Shown piece by piece: positions 32,406-41,108 of a DNA stretch of 64,000 bases. Source of the stretch: Clostridia bacterium. Lineage in GTDB: Bacteria > Bacillota > Clostridia > Oscillospirales > Acutalibacteraceae. The stretch covers positions 1-64,000 of the forward strand of contig JAFXDV010000013.1 in assembly GCA_017521125.1 (NCBI GenBank). Direction: 5' to 3'. A model generated the notes under the pieces. The model had not been told where the DNA came from. It saw only the letters and a list, made by a program, of their open reading frames with translations, and searched no databases. The position numbers were made by a program, and so were the translations under genes. The first letter of the stretch is position 1, and each line of letters opens with the position of its first letter.

Positions 32406-33236
32406 TCATTCCTCAATGATGTCGGCAGCATTTGTCATATAGCCGACATTGTGTTTTTCAATATCTCCGTCATCGCAAAGCTGGGCAAGTTTAACGTCAA
32501 TAGGCATCTGAGCAATAAGCTTAACGCCAAGCTCATCCGCAACAGTTTCGGTTTTGCCTTCTCCAAAAATTCTGAACTCTGCGCCACAGTCAGGACAACA
32601 AACGTAGCTCATATTCTCAACAATACCTAAAACCTTAATATCCATAATCTGAGCCATATTATATGCCTTTTTAACAATCATAGAAACAAGGTCCTGAGGA
32701 GAGGTAACAATAACAATACCTTCAACAGGAATAGATTGGAAAACGGTTAGAGGAACGTCGCCTGTTCCCGGAGGCATATCAATAAATAGATAGTCAAGTT
32801 CTCCCCAAACAACGTCGGTCCAGAACTGAGTAACCGCACCTGAAATTATAGAGCCTCTCCAAACAACAGGAGCCTCAACGTCTTCAAGAAGAAGGTTAAT
32901 TGACATTATCTTAATGCCACCCTTGGTTATCTGAGGTAAAATTCCTCTATCATCTGCCTCGGCTTTTTCATTAACGCCGAAAACTTTAGGGATAGAAGGA
33001 CCTGTAATATCGGCATCAAGAATACCAACCTTGTAGCCCTTGCGCTTCATTTCAATAGCAAGCATTGATGTAACAAGAGACTTGCCAACGCCACCCTTGC
33101 CGCTAATAACGCCAATAACGTGCTTGATTTTACTAAACTCATTAACAGGTTTTACAAGGCTTTCCTGAGGTGCCTTAGAACATGATGAGCAGTCACCGCT
33201 ACAACCTGTTTCACTGCATTTTCTTTCTTCTGACAT
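32406..33236 (-). CDS. Mrp/NBP35-type iron-sulfur cluster carrier ATPase
   Basis: A 276-residue protein. The N-terminus has a cysteine cluster (CSETGCSGDCSSCSK) as in Nbp35-like members, then the deviant Walker A GKGGVGKS (~48), a MPPGTGDVPL strand and the CxxC (CCPDCG, ~215) that holds a bridging 4Fe-4S cluster in the dimer. It transfers Fe-S clusters to target proteins. The start at 33236 is chosen because GGAGATG precedes it; that ribosome site lies in the 3' arm of a long hairpin (33244-33288). Confidence 0.9.
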   Translation of the reverse strand: MSEERKCSETGCSGDCSSCSKAPQESLVKPVNEFSKIKHVIGVISGKGGVGKSLVTSMLAIEMKRKGYKVGILDADITGPSIPKVFGVNEKAEADDRGILPQITKGGIKIMSINLLLEDVEAPVVWRGSIISGAVTQFWTDVVWGELDYLFIDMPPGTGDVPLTVFQSIPVEGIVIVTSPQDLVSMIVKKAYNMAQIMDIKVLGIVENMSYVCCPDCGAEFRIFGEGKTETVADELGVKLIAQMPIDVKLAQLCDDGDIEKHNVGYMTNAADIIEE

Positions 33237-33243
33237 AAAATTC

Positions 33244-33288
33244 ATCTCCATAAAGGTTATAATGTATTATTATAACCCCTATGGAGAT
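33244..33288. promoter_or_regulatory. Long hairpin covering the mrp ribosome site
   Basis: ATCTCCATA pairs with TATGGAGAT and GGTTATAAT with ATTATAACC, joined by two positions that form G-U pairs on the minus-strand RNA: about 20 continuous pairs with a 5-nt loop. The GGAG of the mrp ribosome site is inside the last arm, so the structure could block translation. On the plus strand it is followed by TTTTTTT, so it also looks like a terminator. Confidence 0.6.
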
Positions 33289-33293
33289 TTTTT

Positions 33294-34217
33294 TCAATCA
33301 TTATTAAAATAACTGTCGATTTTTTTATTAGAAACAGCAGGAGAGTAGGAAAAAGAGTCAATGTGGTCTTCTAGATAAAAATATTTTTTCTCCTGTGAAT
33401 AGTTTGAATCAAAACTGTCAATAATAATAAGTTTAATCTTCATTTTTTCAGGAATAACACTTTTAATATAAACCGAAGCCGTTTGCCCTATATGTACGTT
33501 AGGCTTTAGTTCTGCAAGACCTGCAAGGTTAGGAGCAAGTTCAATAAAAATGCCGTAAGATTCTATACTCCTTACAATACCCGAGACCGTTTCCCCCTGC
33601 AGAAAATATTGAGCGTTTTCCTCCCAGGTGCCTAAAAGTTCCTTGTGAGATAGGGTAATCTTACCATCCTCGCCAATACTTTTTATTATAACCTTAATAT
33701 TTTCTCCAACCTGAAATCTATCTCTCGGATGAGAAATTCTTGAAATGGAAATTGAGTCTATGGGGAGCAGAGCAATAATGCCGCATCCAATATCACAAAA
33801 GGCACCAAAGCTTTCAAGATGGGTTATTTTTGCATCTATAATATCTCCCGCTCGGCAGTTTTCCCTAATTTCGTTAAGACATAGCTCTTGCGGCTTTCGG
33901 CGTGATAATAGCGCATACTTTTTGCCTAAACTGTCGATTTTAATATCCTCAACAACAAAGCAAACAGTTTTACCCACACGGGAAATAAGAGCAATATCTT
34001 TAGTGAAACCCTCTTTAATGCCAATAGCCCCCTCATCACGAGGGATAATTCCTCTCATAGATCCGAGATTTACAAGAAGATTGTGGTCGCTATCGCACAT
34101 ATAAGCCATAGCCTCTAAAATGGTGCCCTTAGCCGAAGCATCGGATAGAGATGTGGCGGAGTAGTTTTTCTGACTCTCCTCTGGCTGTAAAAAACCTTCA
34201 GGATAAAATCCTTTCAT
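33294..34217 (-). CDS. S1-domain RNA-binding protein
   Basis: A 307-residue protein with S1-type OB-fold repeats: weak ones near residues 25-120 and clearer ones about 125-190 (GDIIDAKITHLESFGAFCDIGCGIIALLP) and 195-265 (GETVSGIVRSIESYGIFIELAPNLAGLAEL). It resembles the truncated ribosomal protein S1-like proteins of Clostridia. The ATG at 34217 fits AGGAAAGG 10 bases upstream better than the ATG three codons earlier, which is too close. Likely binds mRNA or ribosomes; the precise role is unknown. Confidence 0.8.
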   Translation of the reverse strand: MKGFYPEGFLQPEESQKNYSATSLSDASAKGTILEAMAYMCDSDHNLLVNLGSMRGIIPRDEGAIGIKEGFTKDIALISRVGKTVCFVVEDIKIDSLGKKYALLSRRKPQELCLNEIRENCRAGDIIDAKITHLESFGAFCDIGCGIIALLPIDSISISRISHPRDRFQVGENIKVIIKSIGEDGKITLSHKELLGTWEENAQYFLQGETVSGIVRSIESYGIFIELAPNLAGLAELKPNVHIGQTASVYIKSVIPEKMKIKLIIIDSFDSNYSQEKKYFYLEDHIDSFSYSPAVSNKKIDSYFNND

Positions 34218-34291
34218 TATTATCATGCCTTTCCTTTTTAAAATGTTCCTGTTTTTAAAATATATGCGGAATACCAGAACTTAATAACACA

Positions 34292-34566
34292 AGCCAAAGA
34301 ATTTAAACCCAAATCAGATTTTGTGATATGGATTTCACGCTCTGACTTCGTTAAAATACTCGCAAATCCGTCAGGATTTGCTGTGTTTTGTGCCTCGCAT
34401 ACCGTAAACTCCATAAATCACAAAATTCTGCGACCTAAAAAGCGCAGTTTTATGTGTGGATTTTGGTGAAGCGAAGCTCATAAGGCTAACGCCTATGAGC
34501 GACAATAAGCCAAAAGATGCCTTAAAACCGCCTTTTTAGGCTGGTTCTGGTTTAATTTCTTTGGCT
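34292..34566. mobile_element. MITE-like inverted-repeat element
   Basis: Terminal repeats AGCCAAAGAATTTAAACC (34292-34309) and its inverse (34549-34566) match at 17 of 18 positions. Inside lie a second inverted pair (34315-34331 with 34411-34430) and small hairpins at 34362-34381 and 34477-34499. No protein is encoded. The 275-bp length, nested symmetry and location in an intergenic region fit a non-autonomous element; no target-site duplication was identified with certainty. Confidence 0.55.
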
Positions 34567-34571
34567 AAAAT

Positions 34572-34600
34572 TTGACATATAAAATAATTTCATATATAAT
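34572..34600 (+). promoter_or_regulatory. Perfect consensus promoter of dus
   Basis: TTGACA (34572-34577), 17 bases, TATAAT (34595-34600). The ATG of dus is at 34610, so the expected transcript start (about 34607) leaves almost no leader. Confidence 0.85.
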
Positions 34601-34609
34601 AAAGCAGTT

Positions 34610-35578
34610 ATGAAAATAGGTAACGTAGAAATAAAAGGATATGCGGCCCTCGCACCAATGGCAGGAGTAGCCGATAGGGCAATGAGGGAAATATGTGATA
34701 GCTTCGGCGCGGCTTACAGTATAGGCGAGCTCACGAGTGCAAAGGCAATAACCTTAGGTGACAGGAAGTCCGAAAGTTTTCTAACCAAGGGGAACGTAAA
34801 AGTATTTGGTGGACAGCTTTTTGGCACCGAGCCTGAGACTATGGCTAAAGCGGCGGTAGAAGCGGAAAGCTATAACCCTGATTTTATTGATATAAATATG
34901 GGTTGCCCTGCTCCTAAGGTAGCGGGTAGCGGAGGCGGAAGCGCCCTTATGAAAACGCCGAAACTTGCCGAGCAAATCGTTAAAGAGGTTGTAAAGGCAG
35001 TAAATGTGCCTGTAACCGTAAAAATGCGCTCAGGCTGGGACAGTAATTCTATAAATGCAGTAGAACTTGCAAAGGCGTGTGAGGCGGCAGGAGCCTCGGC
35101 GATAACAGTTCACGGAAGAACTCGTGCACAAATGTATTCACCACCCTGCGACCTTGATATAATAAAAGCCGTAAAACAGGCGGTAAAAATTAGTGTTATA
35201 GGAAACGGCGATATAACAGACGGCATATCTGCTAAAAAAATGTACGACTATACAGGTTGCGATTTCATTATGGTTGGCAGAGCTGCAAACGGAGCCCCCT
35301 GGGTATTTAAACAGATAAACGAATATATAAAAACAGGTGCTATATTGCCCCCGCCACCATTGGAAGAACGCCTTAAAATAATGATGAAGCAAATCGGACT
35401 GATGCAAAAATACAAGTCCGACATTACGGTAACCTTAGAGTCCAGAAAACACGCCGCTTGGTATATGAAGGGCGTGAGAAATGCGGCGGCTTTAAGACGA
35501 ATGTGTGGCGAGATAAAAAATTTAAGCGACCTTGAAATAATATGTGAAAAAGCACTTGCCGAAGGCGAGGATATGTGA
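34610..35578 (+). CDS. dus: tRNA-dihydrouridine synthase
   Basis: A 322-residue TIM-barrel flavoenzyme of the DusB-like type. APMAGVADRAMREI, the catalytic cysteine loop INMGCPAPKV, VTVKMRSGW and ITVHGRTRAQMY are all in place. It reduces uridine to dihydrouridine in tRNA using FMN and NADPH. No Shine-Dalgarno sequence lies ahead of the ATG, and the promoter places the transcript start within a few bases of it, so this looks like a leaderless message. yebC follows 39 bases later. Confidence 0.93.
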   Translation: MKIGNVEIKGYAALAPMAGVADRAMREICDSFGAAYSIGELTSAKAITLGDRKSESFLTKGNVKVFGGQLFGTEPETMAKAAVEAESYNPDFIDINMGCPAPKVAGSGGGSALMKTPKLAEQIVKEVVKAVNVPVTVKMRSGWDSNSINAVELAKACEAAGASAITVHGRTRAQMYSPPCDLDIIKAVKQAVKISVIGNGDITDGISAKKMYDYTGCDFIMVGRAANGAPWVFKQINEYIKTGAILPPPPLEERLKIMMKQIGLMQKYKSDITVTLESRKHAAWYMKGVRNAAALRRMCGEIKNLSDLEIICEKALAEGEDM

Positions 35579-35617
35579 TAAAATATTAAAGTTAAATAAT
35601 TTTTGGGAGTATGAGTT

Positions 35618-36352
35618 ATGTCAGGACATTCAAAATGGAATAACATTAAAAGAAAAAAGGAAAAAACCGATGCCGCAAAGGCAAAGATTTTTACTAAAAT
35701 CGGAAGAGAGATTTCGGTAATCGTAAAAACAGGCGGAGCAAACCCTGCAGAAAACAGTAAACTTAAAGATGCTATCGCAAAGGCAAAGGCAGCAAATGTG
35801 CCTAACGATAATATTGAAAGAATTATCAAAAAGGCCGCAGGAGATACCACCGCTAACAATTACGAGGAGTTAATCTATGAGGGCTATGGTCCTTGTGGAA
35901 TTGCCGTAGTAGTTGAAACCTTAACTGATAACCGTAACCGTACTGCAGGAGATATGAGACATTATTTCGATAAATGTGGCGGTAATTTAGGACAGTCCGG
36001 CTCTGTTATGTTTATGTTTGAGCGTAAAGGTCAGATTATAATCGAAGCAGAGGGCAAAGACGAGGAGACCGTTATGGAGGATGCTCTTGAAGCAGGAGCA
36101 GAGGACTTCAATTTTGATGGTGACGTTTTTGAAATTGCTACAGGACCTAACGACTTAGGTGCAGTAAGAGATGCCTTAGAGGAAAAGGGATATACCTTTG
36201 AATCTGCGGAGGTTGCATACATACCTTCAACAATGAGCACTATTGATGATGCAGATGCTATAAAGCAGATGGAAAAGCTTATTGATATGTTAGAAGAAAA
36301 CGATGACGTTCAGGCAATTTGGCACAACTGGGAAATGCCGGACGAGGAATAA
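35618..36352 (+). CDS. yebC: YebC/PmpR-family protein
   Basis: A 244-residue protein of standard length: MSGHSKWNNIKRKKEKTDAAK at the N-terminus is diagnostic, followed by the acidic domains 2 and 3. Long annotated as a transcription regulator, the family has more recently been linked to easing ribosome stalling at proline runs. GGGAG precedes the ATG. A terminator follows. Confidence 0.95.
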   Translation: MSGHSKWNNIKRKKEKTDAAKAKIFTKIGREISVIVKTGGANPAENSKLKDAIAKAKAANVPNDNIERIIKKAAGDTTANNYEELIYEGYGPCGIAVVVETLTDNRNRTAGDMRHYFDKCGGNLGQSGSVMFMFERKGQIIIEAEGKDEETVMEDALEAGAEDFNFDGDVFEIATGPNDLGAVRDALEEKGYTFESAEVAYIPSTMSTIDDADAIKQMEKLIDMLEENDDVQAIWHNWEMPDEE

Positions 36353-36363
36353 TAAAAAATTTA

Positions 36364-36398
36364 GAGCCGATGGTTTTTACCATCGGCTTATTTTTTTG
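36364..36398 (+). terminator. Terminator after yebC
   Basis: AGCCGATGGT/ACCATCGGCT stem with a short loop followed by TATTTTTTT. Confidence 0.9.
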
Positions 36399-36449
36399 TT
36401 CTAATATTAGGGGCATGTACATACCTTTGAAAAGGGAGATGAAAAACAA

Positions 36450-37367
36450 ATGATTACAAAGCAAACACGGTTCGATACGGCACTTTATCCCTTGCCCGAA
36501 AAATTAAGAAGCACCCTTTCAACACTGCCTGTTTATATAAAGGAAATGGCACAGGAAATAAGACTTAGAGCCGAAAGGCCGGTTTGCATAACTGCAATGG
36601 GAAACTTATATGTAACAAAAGATGGAAAAATTGAAAAAACGCCTGTCCAAAATGCATTGAAAATAGATTCAAAAGAACTATACGAAGTTTTGATATCCCT
36701 TACAAACCACTCAGTTTATACAAGAGTAGAAGAACTAAGAGAAGGTTATGTTTCAATGAAAGGCGGACACAGGGCAGGGGTGTGCGGACAATTCACCGAG
36801 GGCTTTTTTAAAAATGTTTCATCTATAAATATACGTATTGCTAAAGAAATAGACAAAGTAGCCACGCCTTTATATACCAAAACCGATGGTGGTCTTTTAA
36901 TAGTCGGGAGTGCAGGCAGCGGAAAGACTACGGTTCTTCGGGATCTTGTAAAGTATTTGTCAGAAACAGGGAAAAGAATTTCACTTATAGATACACGAGG
37001 TGAAATTGCTGCTTGCGAAAAGGGGGTACCAACCTTAAATGTTGGCGTAAACACCGACATAATTTGCACAAAGGACAAGGCAAGAGGTGCAGAGATTGCC
37101 CTTAGAACTATGTTTCCACAAATAATCTGTTTTGATGAAATAGGCACAGAAGCTGAACTCAAATCAGTTAGTGAATGCTTTAATGCAGGGGTAGAAATAA
37201 TCACAACCGCCCACGCATCATCTATATATGAAATTAGAAATCGCAGAGTAACCAGCAAACTTTTACAAACAGGAGCAATTAAAAATATTGCGCTTCTTTC
37301 TTTAAAAAACGAGCTTAAAATAGAACTAATTGATATTCAAGAGGTGAAAAATTTTGCTATGGCTTAA
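36450..37367 (+). CDS. spoIIIAA: Stage III sporulation protein AA (ATPase)
   Basis: A 305-residue secretion-type ATPase. Walker A GSAGSGKTTVLRDL at about residues 153-166, Walker B IICFDEIG near 230. It powers the SpoIIIA-SpoIIQ channel complex that connects the mother cell to the forespore. First gene of the eight-gene operon. The operon is under the mother-cell factor sigma-E in relatives; a CATACCTT at 36420 resembles the -10 box but the spacing to a -35-like ATATT is short, so no promoter is called. Confidence 0.94.
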   Translation: MITKQTRFDTALYPLPEKLRSTLSTLPVYIKEMAQEIRLRAERPVCITAMGNLYVTKDGKIEKTPVQNALKIDSKELYEVLISLTNHSVYTRVEELREGYVSMKGGHRAGVCGQFTEGFFKNVSSINIRIAKEIDKVATPLYTKTDGGLLIVGSAGSGKTTVLRDLVKYLSETGKRISLIDTRGEIAACEKGVPTLNVGVNTDIICTKDKARGAEIALRTMFPQIICFDEIGTEAELKSVSECFNAGVEIITTAHASSIYEIRNRRVTSKLLQTGAIKNIALLSLKNELKIELIDIQEVKNFAMA

Positions 37368-37803
37368 AGGAGTGGGAGCAATAACCCTGATTATAACAGG
37401 TGCTCTTGTGGGACTTCGACTTTCGAAGAATCTTGAGCTTAGGAGACGAAAATTAAACCGTTTTTACGTCTTTATAAGAGAACTTTGGGGCGGTATTAAA
37501 ATAGGAGAGGAAATAGACAGTATATTAGATAACAGTATAGATAAAAACCTCATATATAGAGAAGGCCTTAGTATAAAACTTAATTCTGATGGGTTAAAAG
37601 GAGAAGACGTAAAACTTTTAAGTGAGTTTTTATCTCTCATTGGTATGGGGGATACCGAGTCTCAGGTTTTGCGATGCGAGACCTATAGTGAACTCGTAAA
37701 AAAACGACTTGACAGTGCAGAACACGAGGTGAAAGAAAAGGCAAAATTATATAGCACCTTAGGCTTTTTCTCAGGACTTCTTGTTGTCATATTATTTGTA
37801 TAG
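37354..37803 (+). CDS. spoIIIAB: Stage III sporulation protein AB
   Basis: A 149-residue protein with membrane segments at both ends and a helical middle (FIRELWGGIKIGEEI). It begins at TTG (37354) inside the end of spoIIIAA, with GAGGTG 8 bases ahead, so translation is coupled. It resembles type II secretion F-type platform proteins and would anchor the complex in the mother-cell membrane. Confidence 0.88.
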   Translation: MLWLKGVGAITLIITGALVGLRLSKNLELRRRKLNRFYVFIRELWGGIKIGEEIDSILDNSIDKNLIYREGLSIKLNSDGLKGEDVKLLSEFLSLIGMGDTESQVLRCETYSELVKKRLDSAEHEVKEKAKLYSTLGFFSGLLVVILFV

Positions 37804-37815
37804 GGAAGAAAAGAT

Positions 37816-38010
37816 ATGGATGTAGATATAATATTTAAGGTTGCCGCAATAGGCATAATAGTTACGGTTTTAAATCAACTTCTCGTCCGTTCAGGAAGAG
37901 AGGAACAGGCAATGCTTACCACATTGGCAGGACTTGTTGTAGTTTTGCTTATGGTGGTAAATATGATAGGCGATTTATTCGGTACAGTGAAATCTGTCTT
38001 TGGACTATAA
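37816..38010 (+). CDS. spoIIIAC: Stage III sporulation protein AC
   Basis: A 64-residue protein with two membrane segments and the family motif LNQLLVRSGREEQAML between them. Small size is normal. Next gene starts 2 bases later. Confidence 0.92.
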   Translation: MDVDIIFKVAAIGIIVTVLNQLLVRSGREEQAMLTTLAGLVVVLLMVVNMIGDLFGTVKSVFGL

Positions 38011-38012
38011 AA

Positions 38013-38399
38013 ATGAATTTAACAACAGTTTTAGGAATTTGTCTTGTTACAGCAGTTTTAGGAGTAGTTTTAAAACAATATAAGCCGGAATATGCTTTTT
38101 TTATTGCCATAGTTTCAGGGATAATAATATTCTTTTATCTTTTGGTTCAGGTAATAAACCCCGTTTTTGAAATCAGAAATATTATAGCAAAACAAGGGGT
38201 AGATACCTCGTATTTCTTAGTGGCGTTCAAGACATTGGGGATATGTATAATTACAGGCTTCGTGTCTGATATATGTAAAGATTTCGGACAAAATGCACTA
38301 GCAGGAAAGGCAGAATTTGCAGGGCGTTGCGCCATTTTTTTACTTTCCTTACCTCTTCTTAAAGGACTGCTTGAGGCGGCATATTCATTTATAGGTTAA
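38013..38399 (+). CDS. spoIIIAD: Stage III sporulation protein AD
   Basis: A 128-residue membrane protein with about four hydrophobic segments and the conserved FVSDICKDFGQNALAGKAEFAGR loop near residue 85. Probably forms part of the inner ring with SpoIIIAC. The spacing to both neighbours is 2-5 bases. Confidence 0.92.
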   Translation: MNLTTVLGICLVTAVLGVVLKQYKPEYAFFIAIVSGIIIFFYLLVQVINPVFEIRNIIAKQGVDTSYFLVAFKTLGICIITGFVSDICKDFGQNALAGKAEFAGRCAIFLLSLPLLKGLLEAAYSFIG

Positions 38400-38403
38400 A
38401 AAT

Positions 38404-39498
38404 ATGAAAAGATGTCTAATAATATTTATTTTAATTTTTCTTTTTTCTTTTAACGTATCGGCAGAAGATTTGTACATAGAGCAATATGAAATAAGTGGAG
38501 CCGAAAGTCTATATGATGATTTGAGCCACTCAGCGAAAAGTTTTTTTGAAGAGCAGGAAATTGATCCTAAAAATCCAAATTGGGTTAATCAGATAACTGC
38601 AGGAAATATCTTCACAAAAATTTTCGAGTTTATAAAAAGCGGTGGGGTAACGCCAATAAAAAGTGGGCTTCAAATTTTAGGGATTGTCGTTCTTTTTGCA
38701 GGAGCCAATACCTTTAAAGGACTAAAGGCATACAAAACGGCTATGACCTATGTGTTTACCCTTATTATGTCGGCATCCCTCTTAGTGCCCCTCTTTTCTC
38801 TTATAGACTCTCTTGTAGGTGCCATAAAGGGTAGCTGCACCTTTATGCTTTCTTTTATACCGGTCTATTCAGGCATACTCATAGCAGGAGGGCAAACTGC
38901 AACCGCATCAGGCATGAGTTTTTTGCTTTTAGGTGCTGCAAATATCGTAAGCTCCATAGCATCCTTCGTAATAGTCCCCCTTATGAGTTGTTACCTTGCT
39001 ATTGGACTTGTTAGCGGAGTAATGCCGGAAAATAGCGGAATCGCATTAGGAGACGGAATTAAAAAGGTCGCAATGTGGATTTTATCACTAACCTTGACTC
39101 TTTTTTTAGGTCTGCTTTCAATTCAGACTACCGTAAATGCTGCGGCAGATGGACTAGGACTAAAGGCGTTAAAATTTATGGTCGGCTCATTTGTTCCTGT
39201 TGCGGGAGGTGCATTGTCAGAATCTCTTGCAACCCTTACCGCATCGGTAAAGCTTTTAAAATCTTCGGTGGGAATTTATGGAGTGGTAGCGTTATCTCTT
39301 ACCAACATACCCATAATTTTAGAGCTTGTTTTGTGGAGGATAGTAGCCTTTATTCTCTTAGCAGTTTCTGAGCTTTTTGGTATTAAGTCAGGCGCACCCC
39401 TTTTAAAAGCGGTGGACAGTGTTTTAGCGGTGCTTATAGGAGTGGTGCTCTTTACGGCGGCACTTTTTATTATTTCTCTGACAATAGTCTTAAAATAA
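38404..39498 (+). CDS. spoIIIAE: Stage III sporulation protein AE
   Basis: A 364-residue membrane protein with a cleavable-looking signal sequence (residues 1-20), a short outer segment and about seven membrane spans; the family sequences SFIPVYSGILIAGGQTATASG and FVPVAGGALSESL are clear. It is the large channel-like subunit of the SpoIIIA complex. Confidence 0.94.
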   Translation: MKRCLIIFILIFLFSFNVSAEDLYIEQYEISGAESLYDDLSHSAKSFFEEQEIDPKNPNWVNQITAGNIFTKIFEFIKSGGVTPIKSGLQILGIVVLFAGANTFKGLKAYKTAMTYVFTLIMSASLLVPLFSLIDSLVGAIKGSCTFMLSFIPVYSGILIAGGQTATASGMSFLLLGAANIVSSIASFVIVPLMSCYLAIGLVSGVMPENSGIALGDGIKKVAMWILSLTLTLFLGLLSIQTTVNAAADGLGLKALKFMVGSFVPVAGGALSESLATLTASVKLLKSSVGIYGVVALSLTNIPIILELVLWRIVAFILLAVSELFGIKSGAPLLKAVDSVLAVLIGVVLFTAALFIISLTIVLK

Positions 39499-39508
39499 AG
39501 GAAAAACT

Positions 39509-39934
39509 ATGGAAACAGTAAAAGTCTTTGTAGCGGTTTTTTGTACCTGCGCTGTTATGATTGGCGGTATGAAGATTCTTTTAGGAGGAGTCTTAGAGGA
39601 TAGCGGAAAATATATTTTAGCCCTTATCTTAGTGGTAACAACCGTAGGGGCATTAACTAATATTGATATATCCATTAAAACAGATAACTTTAAGATGATT
39701 GAGAGAACCGACAACAATGCAGAGGCATTGATTTCTTATGAAACAAAATATTTAATAAAAGAGATTTTTAAAAAAGAGAATGTAACTTACAAGAAAATTG
39801 ATGTAAAGACTACTAAAACGGATGATGGCAGCATAGTAATTAGTGAAGTAATAATTTATGAACCGGAGCCTGTTGAGAGGGCCGAAGATTTAATAATAAC
39901 AAACCAAATTGCCCCAAAGGTGACTGTTAAATGA
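39509..39934 (+). CDS. spoIIIAF: Stage III sporulation protein AF
   Basis: A 141-residue protein with two N-terminal membrane segments and a small outer domain of ring-building type. Identity rests on operon position and the profile; its last codons overlap spoIIIAG. Confidence 0.85.
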   Translation: METVKVFVAVFCTCAVMIGGMKILLGGVLEDSGKYILALILVVTTVGALTNIDISIKTDNFKMIERTDNNAEALISYETKYLIKEIFKKENVTYKKIDVKTTKTDDGSIVISEVIIYEPEPVERAEDLIITNQIAPKVTVK

Positions 39935-40467
39935 AAGAGAAAATACAAGAACTTTTTAAAAACAAAAAAATTGATAGCATAATTTTTATCTTAGGAATTG
40001 TAGGAGTTGTGTTAATATTTCTTTCAACCATTTTTCCTAAAGACAAGGTACAACAAACCACCGAAACCAAAGAAACCTTATTTTCTGCAGAGGAATATCG
40101 TGCCGCTATTGAGAACCAAATAAAACAAATAGTATCAGGCATTGCCGGAGATACTTCTGCAGTGGTTACCGTAGCCTTAGAAACAGGAATGAATTATATC
40201 TATGCGGATGAAACCAAACAAAATACTGAAAAAGAAAGCGATAGGCAAAGTGAGGAAACCGAACAAACCTATATAACCGTTACTCAGGCAGATGGTACCG
40301 AGTCGCCCCTTATTTTAACCGAGCATATGCCGAAAATAAGAGGGGTGGCTATAGTCTGCCGTATAAATAGCGAGCAAACGGCTGAGGAGATAAAAAATGC
40401 CGTTATGGCGGCATTTGATTTAACATCTAAAAGGGTGTATATTGCAGGGAGGACTAATTTACAATGA
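39931..40467 (+). CDS. spoIIIAG: Stage III sporulation protein AG
   Basis: A 178-residue protein with one membrane segment (about 15-33) and a ring-building domain carrying the conserved HMPKIRGVAIVCR near residue 130. In B. subtilis it forms a 30-fold ring in the intermembrane space. A Glu-, Gln- and Thr-rich linker lies at about 90-118. Overlaps spoIIIAH by four bases. Confidence 0.92.
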   Translation: MKEKIQELFKNKKIDSIIFILGIVGVVLIFLSTIFPKDKVQQTTETKETLFSAEEYRAAIENQIKQIVSGIAGDTSAVVTVALETGMNYIYADETKQNTEKESDRQSEETEQTYITVTQADGTESPLILTEHMPKIRGVAIVCRINSEQTAEEIKNAVMAAFDLTSKRVYIAGRTNLQ

Positions 40468-41054
40468 AAAAGGAAAAAAGATTTAATAAAAGTCAGGTTG
40501 CATTAGGAGTAATGGTGGTAGCACTTGCCGTGGCAGTTTGGCTTAATATGAGATATTCTACCGATGTGGTAGGTGAGGTAAATAACACCTCTTCCAAATA
40601 TTTAGGTCAGGCAGAGTTTGTAAACGGAAATTCAAGTAGTGAGTCGCTACAGGTTTCTGCAAAACCTGCAACCGAAGAAGAAACCTATTTTATAAATTTA
40701 CGCAAAGAAAGACAAAATTCCAGAAATGATGCCTTAGGCACTTTAGAGGAGGTTATGGCCAAGGAAAACTTATCAACTGAGGAAAAGAAGACTGCCGCAG
40801 ACAAAATGGCTCAACTCGCTCTCAGAAGCGAAAAGGAAGCCGCTATAGAAACCCTGCTAAAAGCAAAGGGCTTTTCAAGTGTACTGGCGGTAATAGGGGA
40901 TAAGGATATAAATATCATCGTTAAGAGCGACGGTCTGCTTCCAAGCGAAACAGTGCAGATTCAGGATGCCGCACTTACTCAGACAGATTTTGCAATGGCA
41001 GACATAAAAATTATTGCCATGAATGATAATGAAATAAAAAATGCGTTAAAATAA
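40464..41054 (+). CDS. spoIIIAH: Stage III sporulation protein AH
   Basis: A 196-residue protein with one membrane segment (about 10-27) and a C-terminal ring-building domain, part of the channel that contacts SpoIIQ (or GerM) from the forespore side. The helix ENLSTEEKKTAADKMAQLALRSEKE is typical. Last gene of the spoIIIA operon; the next gene has its own promoter. Confidence 0.92.
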   Translation: MKKEKRFNKSQVALGVMVVALAVAVWLNMRYSTDVVGEVNNTSSKYLGQAEFVNGNSSSESLQVSAKPATEEETYFINLRKERQNSRNDALGTLEEVMAKENLSTEEKKTAADKMAQLALRSEKEAAIETLLKAKGFSSVLAVIGDKDINIIVKSDGLLPSETVQIQDAALTQTDFAMADIKIIAMNDNEIKNALK

Positions 41055-41056
41055 TG

Positions 41057-41084
41057 TTGAGAAATTCCTAAAATGTGGTATAAT
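41057..41084 (+). promoter_or_regulatory. Promoter of the Asp23 gene
   Basis: TTGAGA (41057-41062), 16 bases, TATAAT (41079-41084), about 25 bases before the ATG, so expression need not depend on sporulation. Confidence 0.7.
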
Positions 41085-41108
41085 ATATGTATCATAGCTT
41101 AGGAGGTA

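Noticed and set aside
36404..36427. Sigma-E promoter for the spoIIIA operon
   Set aside because: CATACCTT resembles the -10 box but the -35-like ATATT is only 11 bases away, short of the usual 13-15.
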